Program-made: the position numbers and the translations under genes | Shown: piece by piece, positions 40,503-49,326 of the stretch | Layout of the letters: each line of letters starts with the position of its first letter | How positions within the stretch are numbered: position 1 is the stretch's first letter | Notes under the pieces: generated by a model | Seen by the model: only the letters and a program-made list of their open reading frames with translations | Told to the model about the DNA's origin: nothing | Database searches by the model: none | Source: JBGSUZ01 sp964404895 | GTDB taxonomy: Bacteria; Bacillota; Clostridia; Peptostreptococcales; Acidaminobacteraceae | NCBI GenBank assembly: GCA_964404895.1 | Contig: CAYOLV010000009.1 | Location: forward strand, 13,352-77,351 | Length of the DNA: 64,000 nt | Reading direction: 5' to 3'

Positions 40503-43500
40503 ATGGCTTTGATTAACATTAATATAGACGGAAAAGAGATCAAGTCCCACAGTGATTTGACAATATTGGAAATTGCAAAAGCCAATGGCATTGAAATTCC
40601 AAGTCTTTGCCATGACGAAAAAATCAAGAATTTTGGTTCTTGCGGCATTTGTGTTGTAGAAGTTGCAGGCAATCCTAGATTGGTACGTTCATGTTCCACA
40701 ATGGCTTTTGACGGCATGATTATTAACACCCAATCAGATAGGATTAAAGCTTCTAGAAAGACAACATTAGAGCTTTTAATTTCTGATCATACTGGAGATT
40801 GTAAAGCGCCTTGTTCCAATGGCTGTCCAAGTAAAGTAGACATTCAGGGCTACGTTGGACTCATTGCCAATAAGGCATACGATGAAGCCCTTCAACTGAT
40901 TAAAGAAGAGCTTCCATTCCCTGCATCGATTGGTCGTGTGTGTCCTCACCCTTGTCAAACGTCTTGCAGAAGAGGCCTTGTAGACGATGCCGTTGAAATT
41001 GCATGGCTCAAGCGTTATGTAGCAGATTTGGATTTGGCAAAAGATGAGCCATATATTCCAGCAATGAAACCAACTACTGGGAAAAAAGTAGCTGTTATTG
41101 GCGGCGGACCAAGCGGTCTTTCAGCGGCTTACTATTTGAAAACAGAAGGACATGACGTTGAAGTTTTTGAGGCTATGCCTGAATTTGGCGGCATGCTCAA
41201 ATATGGCATTCCACTTTATCGATTGCCTAAAGACGTTCTTTTAGGGGAAGTTAAAATCATCGAAAAAATGGGTGTAAAACTGACCCCTAATAAGCGTGTG
41301 GGTAGAGATATGACTCTTGAACACATAAGAGCTCATCATGATGCAGTTTATGTTTCTATAGGTGCATGGCAGTCTTCTAAAATGGAAGTGCCGGGTGAAG
41401 AGTTAGAGGGCGTTATGGGCGGCATTGATTTCTTAACCAAGTTTGCTGTGAATGAACCTGTGAAAACTGGGAACAGAATTGCAATCATCGGCGGCGGAAA
41501 TACAGCCATGGACGCCTGCAGAACGGCTAAAAGACTTGGCGCAAAAGAAGTCTACTGTATATATAGAAGAACAAGAGAAGACATGCCGGCAACGCCTATC
41601 GAAATAAAAGAGGCTGAAGAAGAGGGCATTCACTTTAAATTCTTACTCAACCCAACAGAAGTCGTGGACAATGGCAATGGTGGTGTGAGCAAGTTAAGAC
41701 TTCAAAAGATGGAAATTGTCATAGATGAAAAATCAGGCAGAAGAAATGCCAAAGGTATTGAAGGTGTTGAAGAGTTCTTAGAAGTGGACAGTGTCATTGT
41801 TGCCATTGGACAAAAGCTTAAAAATGATGGGCTTGAAGAAATTCAATTAAATTCAAGAGGCAGCATGAATGCCAACCTTGAGACGTTTGAAACCAACCTT
41901 GAAGGTGTATTTGCTGGTGGTGACGGAACAAATAAAGGTGCAGATATTGCCATTGCAGCGATTGCAGATGGTAAATATGCGGCTAGAGCAATCCATTCAT
42001 ACTTGAATGGGAAATTGATGCCTCAAAGAGATCCATTCTATGTCAAACAGGACTTAAAGCCTGTTGACCTTGCACATATTGAAAAATTGGCAAAAGCTCA
42101 CATGGGACATGAAACACCAGAACTTCGCAGTACGAATTTTGAAGAAGTGGTACATGGTTTTAAAGAATGTGAAGCTAATCAAGAGTCAAACAGATGTCTT
42201 GAATGTGGTTGCCATGATTTCTTCGAGTGTGGCTTAGTCAAACAAGCTAATGTTTATGAACTCAAAGATTTACGTTTCGAAGGGGATAAACACGCCCTAG
42301 CCTTTAAAGACGACCATGCGCATATCATGCGTGATCCAAATAAATGTATTCTCTGTGGCATGTGTGTTAGAATTTGTGATGAAATTACTGATCAAACCGC
42401 TCTAGGTTTAGTTAACAGAGGTTTTGAGACCGTTGTTCTTCCTGCTCTTCAGAAGAAATTAGACGAAACTACTTGTATCTCGTGCGGTCAATGTGTCACC
42501 GTATGTCCAACTGGAGCCTTACAAGAGAAAACCTCACTCAAAAAACCAGTACCTGTTAAAGAAACGCGTACGCAAACCACTTGTGTAGGTTGTTCGGTAG
42601 GCTGTCAGGAAGATATCGCTTCAAATGGAACACTTTTATTACGAGCTTTACCTTCTCAAGCAAGTGATAGCGTCAACAAAGGTATGCTTTGTTCTAGAGG
42701 CAGATTTGGCTACGACGCCTATTCAAACGATGAACGTATTACGCAGCCTATGGTTAGAAAAGACGGGGTATTGGTTCCAGTTAGCTTAAATGAAGCCCTT
42801 CTATATGTAGCAAGACGTGCCCAAAGCATTCAACTTCGATATGGCAATCAGTCCGTAGGCGTTTCAGTTTCCGACAGATATACACTTGAAGATATGTACA
42901 TGATTAAGTCCTTTGCTAAGAAAATGTTGGACACTGATCAAGTCTTCTCCTTCAATAAAGTCAAAAGCGGGCTTGAAACTGTCTTTGGGGCAGATACGAC
43001 AAGTAATCGTATTAATGAATTAGTCAACACTGAAATGATATGGACAGTGGGCATCGATCCAATTAAAGACAGCAGTATTTTAGGCTTTAAGATCAAAGAA
43101 GCAGTGAACAAAGGCGCAAAACTCATGCATTTAAACGATGAAAGAACTAAATTAGATCGTTTTGCAAACTGGAAAGGTCTTATGACTTCAGACAGCACTA
43201 TGCTTTATGAAATTTTAAAAGCAGTTCTTGAAGCGATAACAGGTCTTCCAAAAGGGGTTCAAGCTGACGAAGTAGAAAGATTAAAAACAAGTTTAGCAAG
43301 CGTAAATATCAGTGAAGAAGCTAAAAACTTTGCCCACCAACTCATGCACCACAGACAAGTGATGACCGTTTATGACGCTTCTAAAGTAACGGTTGAAGCT
43401 GAAATGATTCTTGGAATGATCGCTGTACTAACAGGACACGTGGATCAACCAAGAAACGGGTTGATTAAGTTGAGAACAAATATCAATAGTCAAGGTCTTG

Positions 43501-44045
43501 AGTATATGAATATTAAGAGTTACCAAGACTGCGCAATTAAAGAAGGAAAAATGCCATTCAGAGGCATGTTGATTTTCGGGGAAGATGTTTCTACGGAGCA
43601 GCTAGAGGATTTGGAATTCCTCATGGTTCAAGATACGCATATGTCTGCAACCGCTTCTAAGGCAGACGTTATTTTACCAAAAGCAGTTTATTTAGAGACT
43701 TCAGGACATGTTGTTTCTATGGATCGTGGTGTACTTTCACTTAAGCAGATCTTCAATTCACCTGTAAATAGCGAGAATTGGGAGATGATGAAGGCATTAA
43801 TGAACGTCTATGGGACAAATTGTTCATTTGAAACTGCAGAGCAAATTTATGAAGCCATTTGTTTTGAAAATCCAATCTTTAATGAGATGATTAGAAATAA
43901 GGATACTGTACTCAAACCTCTTCACAGAGCCTACAGTCAGCAAACAGGCATTTATCATTTGCCAACAGTTAAAATAGCGCCTTCTTTCCAAAAGAAGTTA
44001 GACACTAACGTTGTAAAGACAATTTATGCTTCTAGAGCAAAATAG
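40503..44045 (+). CDS. Multidomain FeS-flavoprotein: 2Fe-2S, GltD-like, ferredoxin, NuoG/FdhA-like domain
   Basis: A 1180-residue protein. Order: [2Fe-2S] ferredoxin (C36, C47, C50, C64); GltD-like FeS domain (C99, C103, C107, C146, C150, C154); FAD site VAVIGGGPSGLSAA (about 196-209); NADP(H)-type site IAIIGGGNTAMDA with YRRTREDMPA; two [4Fe-4S] (CILCGMCVRIC, CISCGQCVTVC); then a molybdopterin oxidoreductase-like part (CVGCSVGC...MLCSRGRFGYD) from about 710. The usual Cys/Sec region of formate dehydrogenases is replaced (VFSFNKVKSG) and no C-terminal dinucleotide-binding domain follows, so this part is NuoG-like and probably metal-free. Likely NAD(P)H/ferredoxin electron-bifurcating or transhydrogenase subunit. 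Confidence 0.88.
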   Translation: MALININIDGKEIKSHSDLTILEIAKANGIEIPSLCHDEKIKNFGSCGICVVEVAGNPRLVRSCSTMAFDGMIINTQSDRIKASRKTTLELLISDHTGDCKAPCSNGCPSKVDIQGYVGLIANKAYDEALQLIKEELPFPASIGRVCPHPCQTSCRRGLVDDAVEIAWLKRYVADLDLAKDEPYIPAMKPTTGKKVAVIGGGPSGLSAAYYLKTEGHDVEVFEAMPEFGGMLKYGIPLYRLPKDVLLGEVKIIEKMGVKLTPNKRVGRDMTLEHIRAHHDAVYVSIGAWQSSKMEVPGEELEGVMGGIDFLTKFAVNEPVKTGNRIAIIGGGNTAMDACRTAKRLGAKEVYCIYRRTREDMPATPIEIKEAEEEGIHFKFLLNPTEVVDNGNGGVSKLRLQKMEIVIDEKSGRRNAKGIEGVEEFLEVDSVIVAIGQKLKNDGLEEIQLNSRGSMNANLETFETNLEGVFAGGDGTNKGADIAIAAIADGKYAARAIHSYLNGKLMPQRDPFYVKQDLKPVDLAHIEKLAKAHMGHETPELRSTNFEEVVHGFKECEANQESNRCLECGCHDFFECGLVKQANVYELKDLRFEGDKHALAFKDDHAHIMRDPNKCILCGMCVRICDEITDQTALGLVNRGFETVVLPALQKKLDETTCISCGQCVTVCPTGALQEKTSLKKPVPVKETRTQTTCVGCSVGCQEDIASNGTLLLRALPSQASDSVNKGMLCSRGRFGYDAYSNDERITQPMVRKDGVLVPVSLNEALLYVARRAQSIQLRYGNQSVGVSVSDRYTLEDMYMIKSFAKKMLDTDQVFSFNKVKSGLETVFGADTTSNRINELVNTEMIWTVGIDPIKDSSILGFKIKEAVNKGAKLMHLNDERTKLDRFANWKGLMTSDSTMLYEILKAVLEAITGLPKGVQADEVERLKTSLASVNISEEAKNFAHQLMHHRQVMTVYDASKVTVEAEMILGMIAVLTGHVDQPRNGLIKLRTNINSQGLEYMNIKSYQDCAIKEGKMPFRGMLIFGEDVSTEQLEDLEFLMVQDTHMSATASKADVILPKAVYLETSGHVVSMDRGVLSLKQIFNSPVNSENWEMMKALMNVYGTNCSFETAEQIYEAICFENPIFNEMIRNKDTVLKPLHRAYSQQTGIYHLPTVKIAPSFQKKLDTNVVKTIYASRAK

Positions 44046-44084
44046 GTTTAAGTTAGAATAGCGAAATTAGTGAATAGAAACAAG

Positions 44085-44114
44085 AAAAGGTGCCTCAGCG
44101 ATGAGGCACCTTTT
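44085..44114. terminator. Bidirectional terminator after the flavoprotein operon
   Basis: AAAAGGTGCCTCA (44085-44097), loop GCGA, TGAGGCACCTTTT (44102-44114). Shared with the converging HisA-like gene. Confidence 0.93.
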
Positions 44115-44795
44115 TTAAATATTCAATTTGACATAATCTTTAAGCTCAATGAAGTCTAAGGCACCACCTAAAATAACTTCCTTACAGCCACATTTTACAA
44201 ATTCTCCGAATGGGATGTTCTTGCTGACATCAATAGTAGGCGTTATTTTAACTGAATGTTCTTTCGATAGGGATTGCATTAATTTATTAGAACAGATATT
44301 CAAATTATCTGTATGGTTAATTTCCGTATGAATTAAATGGTTGACCCCTAACATTGCCATGGATTGAACAAATTCTGTCAAATCTACATCACTTTCTTCA
44401 ACCCAACCTTCCATGTAAACTGAATCACCGTATGTATCTATAGCAACGCTTAAACTATTCGGGTGGGACTCAATCAAATCCATTAACAAGTCTTGGTCTT
44501 TAATAGCAACAGTGCCAACCACAATATTGTCTGCACCAGAAGCAAAAATCTTTTCAGCGATAGCTAAAGTACGAATGCCACCACCTACATAAAGGTAAAT
44601 ATTTTCAGCTTTTAACTGACGAATCAAATCATAATGTACAAACTCACCTGAAAAAACACCATCCAAATCCACTATCAAAAAATGATGAAACCCTTTATCT
44701 TTGAGGGATTTAACAATAATCACGGGATCATAGCAATTTTCATATGAGTATTTTGATTTGCCATCGTGGATATCTAAACTGGGTATGATAATCAT
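44115..44795 (-). CDS. HisA-like (betaalpha)8 isomerase, orphan
   Basis: A 226-residue HisA/HisF-family barrel. Catalytic Asp near the start is kept (IIPSLDIHDGKS), as are LIVDLDGVFSGEFVHYDLI, YVGGGIRTLAIAEKIFASGADNIVVGTVAI and the second Asp region VAIDTYGDSVYMEGWVE. It would isomerise ProFAR in histidine synthesis, yet no other his gene is nearby. The LDIHDGK start differs from the usual AIDLKDGK. Either a scattered HisA or a related sugar/amino-sugar isomerase. Confidence 0.75.
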   Translation of the reverse strand: MIIIPSLDIHDGKSKYSYENCYDPVIIVKSLKDKGFHHFLIVDLDGVFSGEFVHYDLIRQLKAENIYLYVGGGIRTLAIAEKIFASGADNIVVGTVAIKDQDLLMDLIESHPNSLSVAIDTYGDSVYMEGWVEESDVDLTEFVQSMAMLGVNHLIHTEINHTDNLNICSNKLMQSLSKEHSVKITPTIDVSKNIPFGEFVKCGCKEVILGGALDFIELKDYVKLNI

Positions 44796-44877
44796 GTTTC
44801 TTCCTCCCCAACTTTTTTTATATACTTACCCATTTTACACTATATGATATCAAAAGAACAGATTATTCGTTAAACGG

Positions 44878-44955
44878 GACAAATGTCTTTATATAGGACT
44901 CGTTTGATTAAAAAAAGACAAAAGATGTTTTAATAAGAAAATTTGTCGGTATAAT
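44878..44955 (+). promoter_or_regulatory. Crp/Fnr gene upstream region with palindromes
   Basis: GACA-AA-TGTC (44878-44887) and GACAAA (44917-44922) paired with TTTGTC (44942-44947) lie before a TATAAT (44950-44955). Possible autoregulatory binding sites; weak evidence. Confidence 0.35.
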
Positions 44956-44974
44956 AAAATAGAGGTGATTTTCT

Positions 44975-45667
44975 ATGTATGAAGTACATGATCAAAAACT
45001 ATTAAACTACTATTATGATAAATATGATATTCAATCTAAGTTTTCCTCAGATATGACTGACTACTTTAAGTTATATCGAATTGAACGAAATGAGAACGTT
45101 TACGAGGTTCATGAATTTTTAGACAACTTCTATTTTCTTGTTGCAGGAACATTAAAAGTATACTTTGTTCTTGAAAATGGCCGTATGATTTTAATGCGCT
45201 TTATCAAGCCTTTAGGGGTTGCAGGAGATTTGGAGATTGGGATTGATCGAATGGTGAAAACCACAGTCAATGCAGTGACAGATTGTTATTTAATCGGAAT
45301 TGATATCAATTTGCTTAAGACATTGACCAATGATGACCCTGTATTTATGCGATTTATTATTGGTAGCCTAGGGCGAAAACTTTCCGCGGTATCCAATGCC
45401 ATGGCCATCAATTTAGGATATCCTCTAGAAAATCGATTTGCTGGGTACTTGCTGTCTATTTCAGATTTAGTGGAAGATCGAAGGGTTCAAGAAATTAAAA
45501 CTTTTGATCTCAAAGAAATTTCGATGATGCTGGGTACCAGCTACAGACACCTTTGCCGTGTGATTAAAGATTTTTCTGACCTAGGGTATATTGAGAAGAA
45601 GAAAAGTCAAATTATTATTAAAGACTTTGAGTCTTTGGAGAAACTTTCTGGGGGCTTCTACGAATAA
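44975..45667 (+). CDS. Crp/Fnr family transcription regulator
   Basis: A 230-residue regulator. Residues about 30-140: cyclic nucleotide-binding fold (FYFLVAGTLKVYFVLENGRMILMRFIKPLGVAGDLEI). The C-terminal HTH is at about 180-215 (FDLKEISMMLGTSYRHLCRVIKDFSDLGYIEKKK). No N-terminal Cys set for an FeS cluster, so it is not a classic Fnr; it looks closer to the YeiL group. Ligand unknown. Divergent from the HisA-like gene and followed by a terminator. ATG 44975 follows AGAGGTGA. Confidence 0.88.
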   Translation: MYEVHDQKLLNYYYDKYDIQSKFSSDMTDYFKLYRIERNENVYEVHEFLDNFYFLVAGTLKVYFVLENGRMILMRFIKPLGVAGDLEIGIDRMVKTTVNAVTDCYLIGIDINLLKTLTNDDPVFMRFIIGSLGRKLSAVSNAMAINLGYPLENRFAGYLLSISDLVEDRRVQEIKTFDLKEISMMLGTSYRHLCRVIKDFSDLGYIEKKKSQIIIKDFESLEKLSGGFYE

Positions 45668-45674
45668 GAAACAT

Positions 45675-45709
45675 AAAAAAACCTGCTCGATTTTAGAGCA
45701 GGTTTTTTT
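45675..45709. terminator. Bidirectional terminator, Crp/Fnr and deoD
   Basis: AAAACCTGCTC and GAGCAGGTTTT around a GATTTTA loop, with additional A/T tails. Confidence 0.93.
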
Positions 45710-45762
45710 ATGAAAATGATTTGAGTACTTTAGAATTGAGCCTTAGAACCGAAACACTCAAA

Positions 45763-46458
45763 CTACATATTTAAAGCAATGTTAATCATATCTAAAAGAC
45801 GCTTTTCGCGGTCTTCAGAAGAGTTCATTTCACCTTTAATAATGTGGTCACTGATGGTTAAAAGGCAAAGACCCTTTACGCCATATTTAGCTGTAAGCAT
45901 ATAAAGGGCACTGGCTTCCATTTCGACTGCAGCCACACCTAAAGTTGCCCATGGTTTGTACCAGTTTGGATCATCATTGTAGAAAGTGTCGCTTGAAAGA
46001 ATATTGACCACTTTCATAGGGATACCTAGTTTTTCAGCAGAAGCATCGGCACGTTTCATCAAATCAAAATCGGCTACAGCTGAAAAGTTAAGCCCGCCAA
46101 CAGCTCTTTGCATAGTATTGCTATTTGTGCTGGCAGCAGAAGCCATTAAGACGTCGTTGACGTTGATATCTTCTCTCATAGAACCTGCGGTACCGATTCG
46201 AATTAACTCTTGGCAACCGTAGTCACGAATCAATTCATTGACATAAATCGAGATTGAAGGAATACCCATGCCTGTACCTTGGACAGAAACGCGCTCTCCC
46301 TTGTAAAGACCCGTAAAACCGTACATTCCTCTAACTTCGTTATAGCATTTTACTTCTTGAAAAAAGTTCTCAGCAATAAATTTTGCTCTGAGGGGATCCC
46401 CAGGAAGCAAGATTTTTTCAGCGATATCGCCTTTGTTTGCGCCGATATGATAACTCAT
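45763..46458 (-). CDS. deoD: Purine nucleoside phosphorylase, DeoD type
   Basis: A 231-residue hexameric PNP. Motifs: HIGANKGDIAEKILLPGDPLRAKFIAE (phosphate site), VRGMYGFTGLYKGERVSVQGTGMGIPS, ELIRIGTAGSM, VAAVEMEASALYML (nucleoside site) and LTISDHIIKGE (catalytic Asp). Converts purine (deoxy)nucleosides plus phosphate to bases. Start 46458 behind GGAGGATTTATA; the longer frame adds 13 codons without a site. Confidence 0.97.
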   Translation of the reverse strand: MSYHIGANKGDIAEKILLPGDPLRAKFIAENFFQEVKCYNEVRGMYGFTGLYKGERVSVQGTGMGIPSISIYVNELIRDYGCQELIRIGTAGSMREDINVNDVLMASAASTNSNTMQRAVGGLNFSAVADFDLMKRADASAEKLGIPMKVVNILSSDTFYNDDPNWYKPWATLGVAAVEMEASALYMLTAKYGVKGLCLLTISDHIIKGEMNSSEDREKRLLDMINIALNM

Positions 46459-46579
46459 TATAAATCCTCCATTCTGAATATATGCAAAACTACCCAAAAG
46501 TTCTGCAAATTTTTGAACATTGATATCATACCCTTAAATGACTTAAAAATCAACACAGGGATACGCAAGAAAATAAAAA

Positions 46580-46622
46580 TTATATTCCATATATTTACAA
46601 ATGAAATCATATGGAATATAAT
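46580..46622 (+). promoter_or_regulatory. ssb promoter within a 13-base inverted repeat (operator)
   Basis: TTATATTCCATAT (46580-46592) and ATATGGAATATAA (46609-46621) are perfect inverted arms 16 bases apart. The -35 TTTACA (46594-46599) lies in the loop and -10 TATAAT (46617-46622), 17 bases on, overlaps the right arm. This is a typical repressor site. Confidence 0.75.
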
Positions 46623-46649
46623 GTAAATAACACATAAAGGAGGCGTACT

Positions 46650-47060
46650 ATGAATCGTATTGAATTAATTGGTAGACTGACTGCAGATATTGAGCTTAAG
46701 TTCACATCTGGAGGCATGGCAATTGCTAAAACCACTTTGGCGGTAAGCCGTAGGTTGTCAAAAGAAAAGGAAGAACAGTATAAAAAAGAAAACAAACCCA
46801 CAGCGGATTTTCCTAATGTTATCTTAATGGGAAGGAACGCAGAGAATGCGTCAAAGTACTTGTCAAAAGGAGCTTTAGTTGCAGTCGAGGGCAGTATCAA
46901 GACCAATAATTATGAAAACGCTGAGGGTCAAAAAGTCTATAAAACTGAAGTATATTGCGACAAGCTCCAATTCTTAGACTTTGGTAGAAAAGCTAGTGAA
47001 ACCGCTGCTGCAGATGAAATGAATGCGGCTCTGTTTGAAATTGAGGAAGTCACTATTTAA
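46650..47060 (+). CDS. ssb: Single-stranded DNA-binding protein, non-canonical copy
   Basis: A 136-residue SSB: OB-fold start MNRIELIGRLTADIELKFTSGGMAIAKTTLAVSRR, then FPNVILMGRNAENASKYLSKGALVAVEGSIKTNNYENAEGQKVYKTEVYCDKLQFLD. The C-terminal tip is IEEVTI instead of the DDDIPF end that recruits repair proteins. It is outside the usual rpsF-ssb-rpsR operon, so it is likely a second copy with special regulation. ATG 46650 follows AAAGGAGGCG. Confidence 0.93.
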   Translation: MNRIELIGRLTADIELKFTSGGMAIAKTTLAVSRRLSKEKEEQYKKENKPTADFPNVILMGRNAENASKYLSKGALVAVEGSIKTNNYENAEGQKVYKTEVYCDKLQFLDFGRKASETAAADEMNAALFEIEEVTI

Positions 47061-47177
47061 TAAAAGGTTGCTAAAATGACTGATGTTAAAAATCAGTCAT
47101 TTTTATTTTTTGAACGATAGGGTAAGGTTAATATGGTATAATTGGAGCATCAATTAATGATATTATTGGAGGTCAGT

Positions 47178-47993
47178 ATGTACGATTACCATATGCATTC
47201 TTATTTTTCTTCAGACACAAATGTGGCTATGAAAGATATGATAGAAAGCGCTATACGCAAAGGGTTTAAGCAAATTACTTTTACAGATCATATAGATTAT
47301 GAGTATAACAGCCCAGAAATTGCCTTTGAGTTTGACTTAGAAGAATATCGAAAGACTATTCAGGGATTCCAATCTCTTTATCAAGATCAAATTCAAATTA
47401 ACTTAGGTTTGGAAGTCGGGATTCAGCCCCATATCTTAGATAAATGCAGAAATCTGGTAAAAACAGTGTCGCCAGACTTTGTCATCGCCTCCCTTCATAA
47501 TGTAGAAAAAAAAGACCTTTACCTTGGGGAATATTATGTTGGAAAAACCCCGGAAGAAGCACTGCGATATTCTTTTAAGGAACTCTTAGAGATGCTAGAC
47601 CAATTCGATGATTTCTCAGTCATTGGACATATTGATATAGTGAAACGCTACAGTGAACATGTTTTAGAATTGCCAAAAGAAGTCTTTGTGGATGCTGTAA
47701 CACCAGTGCTTGAAAAGTTGATTGCCATGGGCAGGGGGATAGAAGTCAATACTTCTGGACTGAGACAAGGTCTAAATGAAACCCTGCCTTCTGTGGAAAT
47801 TTTAAGAAAATACCGAGCCCTTGGGGGAGAAATCATTACAATTGGTTCAGATGCCCATAACCCTGAGGATATTGGACACAGCTTTAAAGCAGTGCTGGAA
47901 ACTTTATTAGAAATTGGTTTCAATCACATCTATGTCTATTCTCAAATGAAACCAGAACCCATTGCAATTATAGATATACTCAAGTCACTCTAA
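47178..47993 (+). CDS. PHP-domain phosphatase (histidinol-phosphatase-like)
   Basis: A 271-residue PHP protein. Metal ligands: DYHMHSYFSSD (HxH), ITFTDHIDYEY, LGLEVGIQPH, FVIASLHNVEKKD (His), VIGHIDIVKRY and a closing GSDAHNPEDIGHSF (DxH). It belongs to the HisK/HisJ group that dephosphorylates histidinol phosphate, but the substrate could differ in the absence of his genes other than the HisA-like one 3 kb away. ATG 47178 follows TTGGAGGTC. Confidence 0.88.
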   Translation: MYDYHMHSYFSSDTNVAMKDMIESAIRKGFKQITFTDHIDYEYNSPEIAFEFDLEEYRKTIQGFQSLYQDQIQINLGLEVGIQPHILDKCRNLVKTVSPDFVIASLHNVEKKDLYLGEYYVGKTPEEALRYSFKELLEMLDQFDDFSVIGHIDIVKRYSEHVLELPKEVFVDAVTPVLEKLIAMGRGIEVNTSGLRQGLNETLPSVEILRKYRALGGEIITIGSDAHNPEDIGHSFKAVLETLLEIGFNHIYVYSQMKPEPIAIIDILKSL

Positions 47994-48031
47994 ACCTGTG
48001 CAGCATAATCTCTTATTGAAAGGTGCGTCAT

Positions 48032-49309
48032 ATGGAACAAGAGAATCGTAGTCATTACAGATCCATTATTTCCACGGTGAGCATATCTCTTCAACATTTG
48101 TTAATTGCATTACCGGCAATTATATCGGTTCCAGTTCTATTTGGAGCGATTGTAGGCCTCAATCAAGATGAAATGGTGAGAATTACTCAAGTTAGTATTT
48201 TGCTCTCAGGAGTCATGACCCTACTCCACGGTGTTCGTTTTAAAGGCGTCGGTTCAGCGGCTGCAATGGTCATGGGTGCGGATATGGCAGTCGTGGCGGT
48301 AGGAGTGAGAGCTGCATCGGTTCTCAACCTCAGAACGTTTTTTGGTATGATGCTTATAGCTGCAGGCGTTGCCTATTTAGTTTCTTTGCTTATGGCAAAA
48401 GGGTTTAAGCTTATTTCTCCAGCAGTGGTGCTTTCAACCATGCTAATTTACAGCATCAGCTTTTTGCCCGTTTCATTAGATTGGTTTTTAGGCGGGGTGG
48501 GCTCTCCGGACTATGGAAGTACCCGCAATATCTTAGTAGGTGCAGCGGTACTCAGTTTTACTTTATTTTTGAATCAATACGGGAAAGGCATTTTAAAATT
48601 TGGCTCCATTGGACTTGGCATGATATTGGGTTTTGCCATCAGCTTACCGCTGGGGTTGATTAAGTGGACTTCCCAGTCTGGAGATTGGTTGAGTTTGCCC
48701 AAATTTGTTCCCTATATGCCTACTTTTTCCTTTGACACGGTGTTATTTGTCATTCCAATTATTGTGGTATTGTTGATCAAACAATTAATGGACTTATATA
48801 TGTATTCTAATCAAATGAATCTCAGCCCGGAAGAAGAGACGGAACTTCTTAAAAATGGGATGCAGACCAATGCCATCGGATACCTTCTGACTTTTATATT
48901 GGGAGGAATTCCGACCAGCGCTCAGACTCAGAATTTTGGGGTTTGCAGCTTTCTACAAGAGGCTTCAAAAAAGTCTGTTTTTATAACAGGACTGATTCTA
49001 ATTGTGGTAGGGATGATTCCTAAGCTCAGTGCGGGTCTTGTTTTTATTCCCTTGCCCGTTTTGGGAGCATTGGGGCTGCTTCTCATTGCCTCACTTTTCA
49101 ATATGAGCATTGCAACAGCTAAACATTTTAAATGGTCTAACAAAGGCGTGACTGTTCTTTCTTTGTCATTTTTGTTTGGACTTCTGGCATTATTCAAACC
49201 AGATTCAGGTGTTACGATTAATCAAGGTTTTAGGATTATCCTTGAATCAGGCATTACAATGAGTTTTTTATGTGGTATTTTGCTTGAACTAGTGATTCCT
49301 GAAAATTAG
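48032..49309 (+). CDS. NCS2 family purine/uracil permease
   Basis: A 425-residue transporter with about 12-14 hydrophobic segments. NCS2 hallmarks are visible: SISLQHLLIALPAIISVPVLFGA at the start, the DEMVRITQVSILLSGVMTLLHGVR segment, a middle GLGMILGFAISLPLGLI and GGIPTSAQTQNFG in the signature loop. Transports a nucleobase into the cell; the specific base is unknown. ATG 48032 follows AAAGGTG. Confidence 0.88.
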   Translation: MEQENRSHYRSIISTVSISLQHLLIALPAIISVPVLFGAIVGLNQDEMVRITQVSILLSGVMTLLHGVRFKGVGSAAAMVMGADMAVVAVGVRAASVLNLRTFFGMMLIAAGVAYLVSLLMAKGFKLISPAVVLSTMLIYSISFLPVSLDWFLGGVGSPDYGSTRNILVGAAVLSFTLFLNQYGKGILKFGSIGLGMILGFAISLPLGLIKWTSQSGDWLSLPKFVPYMPTFSFDTVLFVIPIIVVLLIKQLMDLYMYSNQMNLSPEEETELLKNGMQTNAIGYLLTFILGGIPTSAQTQNFGVCSFLQEASKKSVFITGLILIVVGMIPKLSAGLVFIPLPVLGALGLLLIASLFNMSIATAKHFKWSNKGVTVLSLSFLFGLLALFKPDSGVTINQGFRIILESGITMSFLCGILLELVIPEN

Positions 49310-49326
49310 CCAATGGAGAAGTTGAC

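Noticed and set aside
44115..44795. HisF rather than HisA
   Set aside because: The first catalytic region and the IDTYGDSVYMEGW segment are closer to HisA; still not certain, hence the moderate confidence.
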